NCBI RefSeq assembly: GCF_000699445.3
Contig: NC_067196.1
Location: 85,240,364-85,304,363 of the forward strand
Length of the DNA stretch: 64,000 nucleotides
Direction of reading: 5' to 3'
Origin: Schistosoma haematobium
Taxonomy: Eukaryota; Platyhelminthes; Trematoda; Strigeidida; Schistosomatidae
Shown in pieces: positions 22,081 through 35,089 of this stretch (its first letter is position 1; the number at the start of each line of letters is the position of its first letter). A program made the translations under genes and the position numbers. Under the pieces are notes generated by a model. It saw only the letters and a program-made list of their open reading frames with translations. It was not told where the DNA came from and searched no databases.

Positions 22081-22117
22081 TTGTTAGCAGTTAGAATAAT
22101 AAGTATAATTTTTGCTT

Positions 22118-22185
22118 GTATGCAGTTGATGAGAAACAGTGAAAAAGAATAAATGCATTTTGTTCTTCAAACACCGTTATTCTTA
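22118..22185 (+). repeat. PLE-A 3' end fragment with decayed hammerhead-like motif
   Basis: GCAGTTGATGAGAAACAGTG followed by AAATGCATTTTGTTC matches the PLE-A 3' terminus seen at 32238, 36426, 50651 and 52294; the GAAA side is altered. Confidence 0.55.
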
Positions 22186-22444
22186 CTTTATTGAAATTGT
22201 TTTCTGTTTCTTCTAAGTCGTTATATTTACTCTTTGTTTGAGAAATATTGTCAGTATAAAAAGCTCTAATGTGATTAAGTTGTTAGTATTACATCAAACA
22301 TTTTACTATTTATCATGTTCAGTTCGTTTTATTGTACAAATGTGAAATATGCTTTCTTGAGTGTTATACACAAATGTGAGTTAGATTTAACACTTTTCTC
22401 ATTTTGTATTGTTTTCTTTCTGAAAAAATCTTTCTGTTGATGTT

Positions 22445-22605
22445 TACAACTGTAATTGATCAGTCTTTTATTGGCATATATACATCTCGTGCGTATTGCC
22501 GCAATACTGCCTTAAGTCAGCTGACAAATTTCCAAGTAAGACGAATCGCGCGTAAAACTGGGTCCCATTACTAGCCGTCATCCATCTTTACTCATAATAT
22601 TAGTT
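22445..22605 (+). mobile_element. SINE-H1 with inverted leader, decayed
   Basis: Minus leader (CTGTAATTGATCAGTC, TGCGTATTGCCGCAATACTG) joined to plus hammerhead remains (CAGCTGACAAATTTCC, GACGAATCGCGCG) and the 3' end GCCGTCATCCATCTTTACTC. Same arrangement as at 15635. Confidence 0.8.
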
Positions 22606-23504
22606 AGTTTATTTAATTAAATCTTATCGTTTTAATAATTCTTTCAGTTTAATGCTGTTACCTACTACTAGTTCGATGTTATAGTGAAAAAAATAATATA
22701 AATCTAAATGACAATGAATTGTTCATAATTAATCTAAATTTGTCTTGTTACATTAGTCTTTTTATAATTACTTCACAATGGTAAATAATTTTCATTTCAT
22801 TTCAATGTAAAATCACAATAGTAATCTCTTAAATTGAGTCTATTTTATAAGTTTCTTTTGTAAAATGAAAATATACAATACAGTTAACTGGTCTTTAAAA
22901 AAAATAATAAAATTCGGAAATATAACAGTAATAATAATAATATTGTTGTTGTAGTAGATTAGGCATTTCCATTCTCTTACGAGAATAACTGTGGTTACCG
23001 GTTATGGCAATTACAAATAATAGTGTTTAGTAAACATGATATATATATATATATATGTTTCAGTTTTTCAATTTCCGACATATAACATTGACAAAAATCA
23101 TTGTATGATTTGTCAATCATTGAAACTAATAATAATTTAAAAGGTTTCAACATCATTTCTATCAAAATAAACTTGAATGTGTTTTTTTTTTGTGTGTTGT
23201 ACATTTATTTACTTCTTTAGTGATGTAGGAACAGAGGGCGGAGGGGGGGGGAAACAAGAGAAAATCAGGAACTTTTGTAATAATTTTTTTTAACAAAAAA
23301 TTTGTTTATTATTTTCTTTTTCTTGCAAAAATTACATTCACAAGTAACCGTAGGGAGAAAAAACATTCTGAAAATGGTAATAAAGAAATATGTTTTAAAT
23401 TCTTGAAAATAGGTTTGAAGTTACATTATTATTATTTTAGAAAGGAATGGTTGATAATTGGAAGCAAATAGTATTATGGAACTCTAAGGTCTTTTGTGGT
23501 GTGT
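22606..23504. other. AT-rich with simple repeats, no gene recognised
   Basis: (AT)n of about 18 nt at 23039-23056, and a G9 run at 23243-23251. The 69-codon minus frame at 22995-23204 overlaps the simple repeat. Confidence 0.5.
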
Positions 23505-23775
23505 GCAACCTATGTCGACAGAGATAAGTAGTACGTAACACTAATCGAAAGTGGAATCTCTAGCAGTAGAAGGTTAAGAAGTTCAAATAGAAGAGAATGG
23601 AAACAGAAAGTGATTGGTATGAAAACGAAGAAGCAATCAAGTCTCAGATAATTGATGAACATTATGTAAATGAAGTAATGAACATATGTTATTCATATTT
23701 TTTACAAATGATTATGTAATTTTGTACTCATATACATTTGATTGTGTCTATTTGTATTCGCGCTCACAACACTAT
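23505..23775 (+). repeat. R1 repeat copy 2
   Basis: AGAGATAAGTAGTACGTAAC, AGAAGGTTAAGAAGTTCAAA and GGTATGAAAACGAAGAAGCA match copies 1, 3 and 4 in the same order and orientation. Confidence 0.7.
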
Positions 23776-24107
23776 GCTTTCATGTTTAATAATACTTGCT
23801 TGTAGGGCAAACAGGGACTGAATATCATCAGACTTATTCAAGTTATTTAACTTCCAATAAGTACGCCGTAATATTGAATTATTTATACTATTAACTAGAT
23901 GGGATTTAGCAAATTCTTAGTATTAAACAAAATGATATTGGTTACTATTGCTAAACGTTTATTTTATGTGAAAATTATATTCAATAAACATATTGTAAAG
24001 CTTCAGATATTAATTCAAATCAAAGATTGGAAATAAATGGTCGATTTGAAGCAAACACGTTCATTTTGGAAATGAGGAGGAGATATAACTCAAATTAGAT
24101 TTTAAGT

Positions 24108-24270
24108 GGATTCATCTTTGGTGGAGTAGGTAGAAGTCTACCTAAAGTTTTTGCTGTTGATGTTGTTCAAAAGAACGATGAAAGCTCCACGACCAAACCA
24201 CCCAACTCAGAGAACAAAACTCCACCAAAATCATGCACTTGAGTTACAAATCTTCTTCATCATCTCGGAT
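24108..24270. repeat. PLE-B terminal inverted repeat fragment
   Basis: AAGAACGATGAAAGCTCCAC, GACCAAACCACCCAACTCAG and CTCCACCAAAATCATGCAC match the right terminus of PLE-B. Coding sequence is absent. Confidence 0.8.
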
Positions 24271-24275
24271 TCATC

Positions 24276-24915
24276 TTTCGTTTCGTTTTCAATTTGATCT
24301 TCCGTATACTATACATTTATGTTAATCTGCAGTCACATTCATTCAATATAACATGTGGCATTCGTTTTGTAGTAGTTCAAGGAAAAACCCAACTTGAAGT
24401 TTCCTCTATTTCAGTTGCGCATGGTGCTTATTAACTTTTCATTAAATACTATACAGAATAGGTAGTTTTTTACTAAGATTATCCATTAAAATAACAAATA
24501 CGTTTCAAGACATTACTTAAATGGATTTAAGTAGTTTACTAAGTAAATAAATTTCAACGGAACCTCATATATAAACTTATGTATATATTTCATAGCTGTA
24601 CGGTGAATGTACTATGTTCCACACTGACTAATTACGGACCAATCCTAATGCCTATTACCAATGACTATTGAACAACAAACAAGTTTAATTATTTACCGAT
24701 TTGCTCATCTCTCGAATACGCGGTGTTAAGCGCTTGCAAAACTGTGCAAATTTATTTTTTATTAAACGTTGTCATATTTCAGTAAACAGACTCCATAAGG
24801 GGTAACAGGAGTACGTAAATAAGGTTGATATAATGTTTATTGATTGGTACTACAGTTTTGTCAAAATACCAACCATTTTCTACTTAGATCATGAAGAATA
24901 AGTATCAGTATTACC

Positions 24916-24985
<70 letters not shown>

Positions 24986-25954
24986 TACCGCAAACTGTCT
25001 GAAATAACAAAAAAATCGATGTTCCAACCTAATAACTCGTATCTGTGATACTCTATATGGAGTGTGAATATTTGTGATTGAATCCTATGTAAGATAGTGA
25101 ATAGAATTTATTGAAATATCTCTAATAAGAAAAAAAATTTACGAAGTAGTTCTTTAAGTTTAAACCGTTTACTAACTACTAACATAATAACCTTAGAGTA
25201 CATGCATACATATATAGGGACATTTTAGTTTTCTCTTTAATGAATCCTAATAAATATTAATCCTTAATGTACTACTCCTTTATTTGTGGTAGATATACAT
25301 TGATATGATACAACTAAACTAAATTTTACATTTAATTTCTTGAAAAGAAAAAAAAATTAATTAAACTAATTTATTCGTTTAGCTTAAAAGTAAATTATAA
25401 TCACAATAAAAATATGAGAGTATAGTGATTATTTTCCTTTTTACTGGTTTTCTTTTTTGTTGTTGTTGTTGTTGTTGATTGTTTCCCCCTTCCACTCAAT
25501 ATATGTTACAAATATAGAATATAGAAATACACAAAGAATATAGAACAGAAAAATCTACACTTTAGCATTATATATATATATATATATATATATATGGATA
25601 ACTTACTAAGACAAATGAGCAGTGCAATACATGTGAAAGTCACCGATTTATTTATTCTGAACATCGTTGGGTTCTGATAGAAATCTATAACGGAGTAAAA
25701 ATAAAAATAATAGTTATTAATTAATGGCTTTATTCAATATGATATTTTGGCACAATATAGAAATTCTCAGCACAGGGTATTTCAACAAGTTTCTTACACA
25801 AAAAAAACAGAAACAAAGACAAAAAAGATTTTAAAAAAATCTGAAGAACTGTACAACTTTTCAAATTAGAGACATGTTAAGAATGCAAGTTATTGACTAG
25901 GTTAACTCTAACAACCTGTTCGTCACAGAGTATATTTTCTAGGTAAGGTATTAT
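24276..25954. other. AT-rich with microsatellites, no gene recognised
   Basis: Holds (AT)n at 24919-24984, a (TTG)n run near 25456-25478 and (AT)n at 25570-25596. No frame of 60 codons. Confidence 0.5.
24919..24984. repeat. (AT)n microsatellite, ~66 nt
   Basis: Alternating AT broken by one G near 24947. Confidence 0.95.
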
Positions 25955-26425
<471 letters not shown>

Positions 26426-26428
26426 GGT

Positions 26429-26985
26429 ATTATAAAACTCCTATACTTTTGCTTGCGTGCATGGATTTTAATGTAATTACGTCTCGTTCTACCAGAAGAT
26501 ATACAAGGAGAAAGATAAGAGTGAAGGGGATGGTTAGCATCTGATAAAATATCACCTGCCAGGAGTTTGCATGACTTTAGACATCTATCAACAACCACAT
26601 TAGTTATGACCTTGAAAGATTCACCACACACTTTGCTAACTGCCTTCAGCACTCTCCGCAATACAGCAAAGTGTTTTCTCAAAAGCCCGGGAAAGAATAA
26701 TGGAGAACAGTGAAAAATAATAGGTAATATGCAAGAATTTGCAAGTTGTAAGAGCAAATGACGAGTAATCCCAAGAGCATGCAACTTCTTTATGTAGTAA
26801 GTCAGACGGAAAACTTTCTTCGATAACAATAAAACGTGAGAAGACCAAGAGAGATCAGAGGAAAAGGTGACGCCAATATAATTGACTTTCGACACTGTGT
26901 TTATCGAAGAGTCTCTAATGGCACAAGCATTATGGAATCTCAAAATGGTGGAATAAACTTTCTTTTTTTATCAGGAAAAAGAAAT
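26429..26985 (-). mobile_element. CR1-grade LINE, C-terminal RT fragment
   Basis: A 185-codon minus frame (26943-26386) encodes the region after the RT catalytic core of CR1/Jockey-type LINEs: KVNYIGVTFSSDLSWSSHV (the KYLGV-x-L-x-W-x-x-H block), then KKVFRLTYYIKKLHALGIT and CILPIIFHCSPLFFPG. Upstream PDKKRKFI at about 26960 extends the match out of frame. The last residues of the frame read into the RTE tail and are not native. SR1 is the known schistosome element of this grade; assignment beyond the superfamily is inference. Confidence 0.75.
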
Positions 26986-27284
26986 AATCATTGACAACTA
27001 CTATATTTTTATAGCCTTTATAGCCTAGTTTTTTTTCTAGATTATGATTTTTGTTGTTGTTGTTATGTAAACAATTTTTAATTGATTTAGCAATAATGAC
27101 CTATAAAGCAAAAAAAGCAAACAAATAAATAACCGATCGAATTTTATTCAATCATAAATTTTGGTTCTGTAAAGATCATATGCTTATTGATGTATTCAAG
27201 GATATTCTTATTTTTTTGTCAGTAGGTCGTATTATCTGAATGTAAATTTGTCAATTAACAAACCGTTAAAAACTGGAGGACTAA
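26986..27284. other. No gene recognised
   Basis: AT-rich with short GTT and CAAA runs. Confidence 0.5.
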
Positions 27285-27475
27285 GAAATAGATATATCGT
27301 GCTCGCGCGAAAAACCAGTAGATCCTGGGTTTGAATCCCGCGGGGTACGGGATCGTGGATGCGCACTGCCTAGTCCCATACTAGGACGAAAAGGCCGTCC
27401 AGTGCTTCCAGGTTCTCCATGGTGATCTAGCTTCAATTGACTCATGATTTCAACCTGTGAAATATCGTTTTAGTT
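27285..27475 (+). mobile_element. SINE-H2, plus
   Basis: Head from about 27295, B box GGGTTTGAATCCCG, stem III AAGGCCGTC, tail TTCAATTGACTCATGATTTC. Eight bases of the hammerhead core (CTGAGGAG) are deleted: GCACTGCCTAGTCCC. Confidence 0.92.
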
Positions 27476-28654
27476 TGAAAAACATCTTAGTAAATACAAT
27501 ATCTGACTACGTATATTCAAATCTCATATAGGTTAGAAAAATCTGAGGATTTCTGGCATTATCATTTTCATTCAGTATCAATAGATAGAAAATTTACTAA
27601 TACTGACTAGATTTATACTGTCCTTCAACTGAGAAATCATGAAGTTCAACAATTAGTGATTATATTATCACATTGTCAATAACTCAAAAGACTATGCTTT
27701 CACGGATAGTAATTTTCAGACTTCATCTGAAAAACAAATACTAACCAATGATCATTTGACGGTTATTTTGTAACAGTCTGCGACTTATCGAGCTGCTGTG
27801 TATATAATTCTAATACATTGAGACACGGATACAGGTTGCATATAATTTTCCTTACATTTAGTAACGCATTAACAGAATTCCAAAAACTGCTTATCTTGTT
27901 AATGGACGAGGTAATTAATTTTTTTTCATAGTGTTTTTCCTTTAATTATTTGTGAGTAACGGATATTACTGTTGATGATGTTGTGAAAAGGATGGACGCT
28001 AACCACCGAAAATCCATGAATTACAGTTCCTAAAGAATTCTATGAACAGTAAGACCTCAGAAATTACAACAGCGGTTACTACTCAGTGATAATTCAGTTC
28101 AAATATCTTAGTTCTACAAACGTCGGAAAATTTTAAAGATAACGTTGGCTGAAACTTCAGTAGCGTATAAATTCTCTTAATCCTGGGAATTCATTTTGCT
28201 GGCTGGCACCAATCAGCACAAAATCTTGATCAAACAGGACTTCATGTCAATTGTCTCTAACAAAACACGATAGATATTTCATATAAATTTATATAATTTC
28301 TAAACTTGTGAAATATATATATAAGCATACAGCATAGAAGAATGTGATCATGCGTAAATCAAGACAAGTAAACAACACTATATATAGACAACACTGTTAT
28401 TACTTCCTGCCTGATTAAATGTAGAAATGTTAATTTTGTTATTATACTATTATAGGCAAGTAAATAATTTTGTCATTAATTATTAATAGAATAAAATAAC
28501 GAGTTTAACCCTATATTCTACTCGTTTTTCAGTTCACAACTCATTTTTTATAACCACTTTGGAGTGTTTTTCTCGTAAGAAGTAGTCAGTTCTAAAATAT
28601 ATACACATTACAGATTAAAATTAAAACAAACAATTATAAGCAAGGATGAATGTT
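27476..28654. other. No gene recognised
   Basis: AT-rich to mixed; frames of fewer than 60 codons only. Confidence 0.5.
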
Positions 28655-28810
28655 GTCTAACAAAAGAATGCAGGAAGCGCGTTTCGTCCTATTTAGGATT
28701 CATCAGTTGGATATACCTGCACCCGAGTTGATGTTCGCCTCGGGATTCGAACCCAGTACCTTTCGCCCCAAACACCACCGCGTTATCCACTTAACTACTG
28801 AGTCCTGATA
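28655..28810 (-). mobile_element. SINE-H1, minus
   Basis: Hammerhead at 28668-28725 (minus: CTGATGAATCC, GGACGAAACGCGCTTC), B-box complement GGGATTCGAACCCAG, and A-box side CTTAACTACTGAGTCCTGAT. Core G to A and stem I mismatches suggest this copy no longer cleaves. Confidence 0.9.
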
Positions 28811-29968
28811 GCTACCAACTTGTGCAATACAACAACAATACAAAATGAATTAAAACAAACAACTGTTTTAAAGTTCATTAATCTATCCATTTCGTGAAAC
28901 AAAGCATATGTATGAATGGAGGTTTTCATGTTCTGGATTAGATCCATGATGAAAAATGTTATAGGACCGAAGTTACATTGGAATCATTTATAGGTCATTA
29001 ATATTATGAAGAAAAAAAGTCACAAGAAAAAGAAAACCCTTTCTTCTAATTCTACTGCTTTTATCTTCAAAAAACTTAGTACTGCCGTCAGTAATAGTTA
29101 ACTTGGTTAGTTTAAATAACAATATTTTAGCATGTTACTCATTAGTATCTTATGTCTAATGGATTATTTGATATTATTGCATGATTAATGACTTGGTTAA
29201 GTTAGGGTATAATTCGCGGAGTAAGAGATGATACATAAAAAATTATAGTCAGATGATAAATGATATAATCTTACTATTCAAAGTATTTATTCTTATTAAT
29301 CAGAATTAAGTATTTATAAATACCTGAGTCAAACTCCCTTAATGACTCCTTGTAAGCCAACTAAAAACAATCAAATTTAAACTGCTAAAAATAATTTTTG
29401 AGTACCAAGGTTTCGAAAACACTTATCCTGTTGTTTAATTAAAATACTATTTAATTTCGTTCATTATCTTTTCATAAAAATTTCAGTGTAATATGTCTAC
29501 TTCTAAGAGTACATTTAGTATATGGAACATACGTTTATTGTGAGATTACAGTGCTTACATAATGAGTGTACATAGCCTTTGATTATTGGTTTGCATCTTG
29601 TTGTGTGTTCTGCAATTTAAACTGACTTTTAGTCCAATCTTTAAATGTTCTTTCTATACTGTGCTTTTGATATACTGAAACCAATCTTTCTGCCTGATGA
29701 TTGTGAAAGCTTCGAGGTCACGGACCACTTTATACTACTTACAAGCAATCGTACAACTAGGATTCACCCCAATAGTACTTCAGATGTTTTAAAGATAATA
29801 TATATCAATTAACTATAAAATATTTATTGGTTGATGTAGACGGAAAACTTTTGATATTTAGAGCGTTTGAGATTGTGTGATATGTCATGTTGCAATGGTT
29901 CTTACCCTAGTCGATACTACCATCAAACTACAAATGATGATAATGTCTTTTGACTAAAATGTTAACAG
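28811..29968. other. No gene recognised
   Basis: AT-rich; no frame of 60 codons and no similarity to other parts of the window. Confidence 0.5.
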
Positions 29969-29982
29969 TATGAAGCAACAGA

Positions 29983-30261
29983 ATGAAACTACATCATTTA
30001 TTCTATGAATGGAATCTCAAAACTATTATATTAACGATTAATATGAACTGTGTACTAGTTATGCAACATTACCATGAATGTAAACGATTTGAAGCAATGA
30101 TAGGACAACCAATTGTCAATAAATTAATTATTGAAAAAGGAACATGTCGTAATCTAAATGTTACACATGTTTTAAATTATCACTTGCTTAAGAGTCACTT
30201 GTTGGATTATATTTATACTAATTACGCAATGCTAAACTTAATTTATATCTTAAACTGTTAA
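29983..30261 (+). CDS. Unrecognised 92-codon open frame
   Basis: The middle part (HYHECKRFEAMIGQPIVNKL, then IIEKGTCRNLNVTHVLNYHL) looks less biased than neighbouring frames and follows a TGTGTACTAG acceptor-like site at about 30058 that would enter it in phase 2. No domain is recognised, and I see no convincing donor before the stop. It may be a fragment of an unknown element or a chance frame; listed only because nothing else explains it. Confidence 0.2.
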   Translation: MKLHHLFYEWNLKTIILTINMNCVLVMQHYHECKRFEAMIGQPIVNKLIIEKGTCRNLNVTHVLNYHLLKSHLLDYIYTNYAMLNLIYILNC

Positions 30262-31239
30262 TTTTGGATGGGATAATCAAAATTCTTTGGTAAAGTGTGA
30301 AAACCTCACATGAAATACTTCATTTGCAAATCTTCCATCAGTTGTATCTTATAAGCTTCATCGTTCTTTCAATGATATTACAGTTACTATCTGTTTGCAT
30401 TCCTGTTTTCTTCAATTCAATCTTCTCAGCTCTCTGCTATCATGCAATCCAAATTCGACTGATGTCACATACTACTTATATCTGTCAATATAAGTAGCAT
30501 ACATAATTAAATAACAACTGAAATTATATTTTCTCATCTAGGCGTCTTATTTAATGTCAAACTGTTAAATATAAAACTGAGATAGTCGGTTAAATGCTTA
30601 ATAATATCATAATTAAATAAAGGCTGTCCTTTTGTAATGAATGATTTGGTGAGCTTTTTTAACAAGTTAATATTCAATTTATTCCCATTAGTAGACCTGT
30701 ACTGATAAATCAGCGGGCAAATAAAAACGTGACTTGAAAAAAACATACGATGTTTATCTGTGTAATCTAAGTTTGCGAAGATTTTTTTAACATGAAATGA
30801 TCCTGTTTTTTTTGCAAATCTGAAACAAAATTATTTTAAAGTAAATAAATACTAAAGAAACTGTCGCATACGTTTCCAGGAAAACCTTATTGATCAAACA
30901 ATTGTAATATTAAGAAATATAAGTAAATGAGTAAAGGTTACTTGAAGATCTTTGTAATAGTAGAATTATCAAATCAAACACCTGTCGACAAGCAAAGAAA
31001 GCTTTATATTCAATTCCTGATAGGATCATGGTCGTTGAGAACTTCATACCATAGTAAAGTAGTTGTTGATTACAACCTATCTTTCGAGATTTCTCTAACT
31101 AATATCAATTGAAAATAACAATAATTCTCAGAATACACAAATTAATTTATTTTTTCCTAACAGGAGGATGATTCTTGGTTTAATAATAACTTGAAGTTAT
31201 TTGATACCTCTTATCGTGGATTAATATGATATATTAATA
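30262..31239. other. No gene recognised
   Basis: Three frames of 61-70 codons (30297-30497, 30534-30746, 30927-31112) lack recognisable content or matching splice signals. Confidence 0.45.
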
Positions 31240-31450
31240 GTTGAATTGATGAGTCCATGAAAGCTAAACCACAATCGAAAACCTGGAGGCACTGGATGGC
31301 CTTTTTGCTTTAGTATGAGACTCCTCGGTAGTGCTCATCCACAATCCTGCATGCGGGACGCAAACCCAAGGACTTCGGTTTCGCGCGCAAACTCTCAAAC
31401 TCTAGACCTTTGAATCAGTATTCAACACTGTTTATGTCTAACTTCAATCA
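31240..31450 (-). mobile_element. SINE-H2, minus
   Basis: Tail GATGAGTCCATGAAAGC, hammerhead TGGATGGCCTTTTTGC...GACTCCTCGG, and a head with leader remnant up to ATGTCTAACTTCAATCAA. The B box is damaged (GGGACGCAAACCC). Confidence 0.88.
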
Positions 31451-31452
31451 AT

Positions 31453-31525
31453 GATGGTCCAGCTTACACAGACTCATGAATTCAACTATCAAAATCACTG
31501 CAATCTCCACAAACCCCCATTCCAT
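31453..31525 (+). mobile_element. SINE-H2 tail fragment, plus
   Basis: ATGGTCCAGCTTACACAGAC to ATCTCCACAAACCCCC directly follows the leader end of the minus copy, so tails point outward on both sides. Confidence 0.85.
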
Positions 31526-32014
31526 TAATACTCTATTAAGCTTGTTATATATGTCAAAATGTTTGGATATTGTGAAGGTAGCACAGTTTATTTGGCAATA
31601 GAATAATTAAAACTATTTAAGTTTTTCATGGAATTACAACATTTTACAATTTTATGAGATTTACATAGACTAATTAACACAAATTTTGTTATTGATGGGT
31701 TTGTCAACTATCAAAATGAGTATAAATAGAATAATAGGTAGCGTTTATAGTTCATAGCATGAACTGACTACATATAGACAACATATAAGAAACAGAATGT
31801 ACTGACTAACTGTTTAACCTAAGTATGTAATATCTCACCAGTTAACATCTATAATTTAAGTAATAATAGCCGATTAATTAATAGCAATTAATAGTAATTT
31901 ACATCCAACTGCTTTATCATATAATCAGTTATTTATTTCTATCATCTCTTGTTACTATGGCAGATGATCCAGAGTTTTGTCTCATATATAATATTTATTT
32001 ACAAAACTTTAAAT
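31526..32014. other. No gene recognised
   Basis: AT-rich spacer between two SINE-H2 fragments. Confidence 0.5.
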
Positions 32015-32130
32015 ATTAGGAGTCCCATACTAGTCTAATGCTTCCAGGTTTTCAATGGTGGTCATGCTTATATCGACTCATGAATTCAGCTGTTACAATT
32101 ACTACAATCTCTGAAAATCTCCATTATTTT
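32015..32130 (+). mobile_element. SINE-H2 3' fragment
   Basis: GGAGTCCCATACTAGTCTAA then GCTTCCAGGTTTTCAATGG and the tail to ACAATCTCTG; the CGAAA and stem III part is deleted. Confidence 0.82.
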
Positions 32131-32234
32131 TATACGTCTTTAAACTAATTACTTCACCATGATGATATACATATCCATTTTTACTGTTATAAGTATGCAA
32201 ACTTTACAATAATGTTTTCTATTTTATTAAATAA

Positions 32235-32330
32235 GTTGTAAGCAGTTGATGAGAACCTTGCAAAATGAAATGAATTCATATCATTCTGCTCAATTCTTTG
32301 TTCTTGTTTTATTCAAGACAAAAAAGGCAA
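32235..32330 (+). repeat. PLE-A 3' end with hammerhead-like motif
   Basis: GCAG (32242-32245) and CTGC (32286-32289) can form stem I around TTGATGAG and CAAAA; both core blocks carry one mutation. TTCTTTGTTCTTG follows, as in other PLE-A ends. The adjoining 92-codon frame (32246-32524) is not supported as a gene. Confidence 0.6.
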
Positions 32331-32999
32331 CTAAATCTATTAAATGTTCTTTTATTGTTCTCTTTTCCAACTCTTCTCATCTACGCTACTATGAACACTT
32401 CCCTAATTTCTTGCTAGACGTGAACACTATAACATTAAACACTGAATATTACATACAGAATCAATATAATAGCCAGGTAAAATTGATTACAAAACTTTTA
32501 CTGGATTGTTTATCAACTTCGTAATCACTAATGTAGTATTGAAGCTTTCCAACCAAATAATACAGTCATATTCTAATATTAATAAGTAATGAATACAAAA
32601 TTTATTGTAAGCTATTTATTTAAACACTGTCCAGTACTTTTCTATCTTAAGTATCATGTCATGATAATCAAATGATTTATTATTATAAATTCAATCATTA
32701 TCTAGGAAATGATAACGATCAATGTAATTCATAGAAATGAGAATATAACAAAAGGAGATTAAATGTAAAACATGCAATTTAACATAATTTTCTATTCGTG
32801 TTAAATAATTAGGATAATCAGTGATTAAAGTTCTGAAGAATAGTTTATTAAGAAGAAATAAAAGTAATTTCTTTAGGTTAGAGTGATTATATACAGTTTT
32901 AATAAATGATATAGTCTTTCATCGGAATGACTGGTGGAATTGAAACAATAATTTGACTATTTACGCACACACACACAATATAAAAGTGTCGTCATAATT
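32331..32999. other. No gene recognised
   Basis: AT-rich; short (CA)n near 32967-32978. Confidence 0.5.
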
Positions 33000-33660
33000 G
33001 TACATCTCGTTTCAGAAAGAATTACACATTACGATAATGTAATAAGAAGACGAAGATTATCAGAACTATACGATATATTAGCGCAATACATTTCGAACAA
33101 TCTGATCACACATATACTTGTTAAGAGCATTTATATATAAAAATAACAGGTCAAGTAGACTAGTCATGTTGGTAGGTGTAGACTACCTGGTTGGGGACCG
33201 CGAGATGACAGCAACCGATGATTAGAGACCCTGAATGACATGGCTCAAAATCGTTTGCAATGGCGTAGGTGCATACACTCTTTGTGTTTCCCCAAATTTT
33301 AATCTCCTGATTCCTCCTTGTCTCTTTTTTCTCTTCCCAAATTTATTTCACTGGATTATACTCTCTAAATAACATCTCCAAACCCTAATCTTCCCGATTG
33401 CTGTTTATACTCTTACTACCTCTACCCCTATGGGATTTGAATCGACTACTGCATCTCTGTGCTAATGTGGTATGGCAACTCGAACTGATGTACGTACGTA
33501 CGAAGTTCTACGTTGTTACTGACTGACTGACTAGACTGGAAACGAGGTAAGAGAAGATAAGGATAATGATAAGAGTAATAATAATAATATGAACACATTT
33601 CCAAACCTAATCACTCTGGATAATAAGTCAATATTACCATTAGATTTCCTTATTCGCTTG
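33000..33660 (-). mobile_element. PLE-C 3' flank, interrupted
   Basis: 33110-33165 (ATATACTTGTTAAGAGCATT, GGTCAAGTAGAC) and 33600-33655 (CACTCTGGATAATAAGTCA) match window positions 40-100 and 150-175, the 3' flank of the PLE-C at the left edge. In between lies a different insert. 33075-33125 also matches the loop of the 18905 foldback. Confidence 0.65.
33165..33530 (+). mobile_element. Non-LTR retrotransposon 3' end nested in PLE-C flank
   Basis: Starts near TAGTCATGTTGGTAGGTG and ends with tandem GACTGACTGACT, typical of a LINE tail. A short coding remnant reads LETLNDMAQNRLQWRRCIHS, similar in style to LINE C-termini, followed by a C/T-rich untranslated part. TAGAC at both borders may be the target duplication. 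Clade not assigned. Confidence 0.55.
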
Positions 33661-34789
33661 TCGCTTATTATCATTATTATTATTATCATCATATAAATAG
33701 TTTCTGAAAACTAATGACCAGAAAACAATCTGTTCTTATAATTGTGTACATAATAAGGAATATGTTATGCCTCATATTGAACACATAACTAAAGGTTGAT
33801 CATTCATGTTGAATAAATTAATCTTAAATGATTACGTGAATAGGAATTTATTAAAAATAAAAAAAGGACTATGAAATTGTAGATCTACAATAGAAATAAT
33901 TCTATTCTGAATAACAATGTAAATGTTCCATAGTATAAAAAATCAATTATGTGAGGAAAAAATATTTTGAGATGATGGATTGTTGTCAAATGTATGACAG
34001 AATATTAATGTTATGGAAACTATGTCCAATAATGTACTTTAGAATCTGGTAGCTTCATAATATTGAAATCAATATTACATATGATAGAGTAAAATATGTT
34101 TATATACAAATGTATATGATGAAACAATAATGTTCCTAATTGGTCATCATTTAGTATGATCACCAATTTGGAAACTGATCGATTATTTCACTTTTAAACG
34201 TAAAATTCACTCATTTATACTACTAAACATGGATTTGAAGAGTTTACATAAGTTTAGAGAATGAAGCGAATGAAAAAAGATGAATCAAGGGATGATTTTG
34301 GTGTACATTAACTAAAGACTAATTTGGCGGATATCTCACCCTCTCTCTTTCTGAATACATAAATCAATTTTGATTTTTTTTGTTATTGCTACTGCCTTAC
34401 GTTGACTGATTTGAATTAATCACACAATGCAAAGATTTATTCCATTTAAAAGTAACGGTTTAAAAAAATAAAGTTTTACATATTATCACAAATCAGTCAG
34501 CTGAAGAACGATTAAAGTTTATGAGATTCATAAAACCATTTCATCGTAGTTCTTCATTTCTCGGGAATGTAATTATATGATCTAAGATAGGACTGAAATC
34601 AAAATAGTCTAACTTAATAAACTGATGCTTATTGACCGCTTTCTCCCAGATGAAGATTTAATGAGAAGTTGAGATTTATATAACGTTTACTCGTCTAGGA
34701 TATACAGTAGTTGTTGTAATATGATGAAATTTGACTAAAACATGAATGTGTCAAGTATTGTAGTTGCTTTCCCAAGTTGGATTTCAATT
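33661..34789. other. No gene recognised
   Basis: AT-rich; no frame of 60 codons. Confidence 0.5.
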
Positions 34790-35085
34790 GAGATCATGAA
34801 CCGATCAATGTTAGACCACCATTGAAAATCTGCAAGCAGTAGACAGTCGTTTAGTCGTGATATAGGACTCCTCGGCAGTGCAAATCCGCGAACTCACACG
34901 TGTGACACTAAATTAGGACCTTGAATGTCATGTGAATGCTTAACCACTAGACCACTGAGCCCGCATTCAGTAGTATTTATGTCTACGTTCAACCAATCCA
35001 CGATATTGCGCATCCATCTTCCATTATCTTCAGTGTATAGCTGTCTCACACCCGACAGCCATTGCTCAAACAAGTGACTATCAGG
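34790..35085 (-). mobile_element. SINE-H2, minus, with leader
   Basis: Tail GAGATCATGAACCGATCAAT, hammerhead GTAGACAGTCGTTTAGTC, head CTTAACCACTAGACCACTGA. It then has the leader through CAACCAATCCACGATATTGC and TGTCTCACACCCGACAG. Confidence 0.88.
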
Positions 35086-35089
35086 ACTC

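Noticed and set aside
32246..32524. 92-codon plus-strand frame
   Set aside because: Begins within the PLE-A hammerhead-like end and has no recognisable content.
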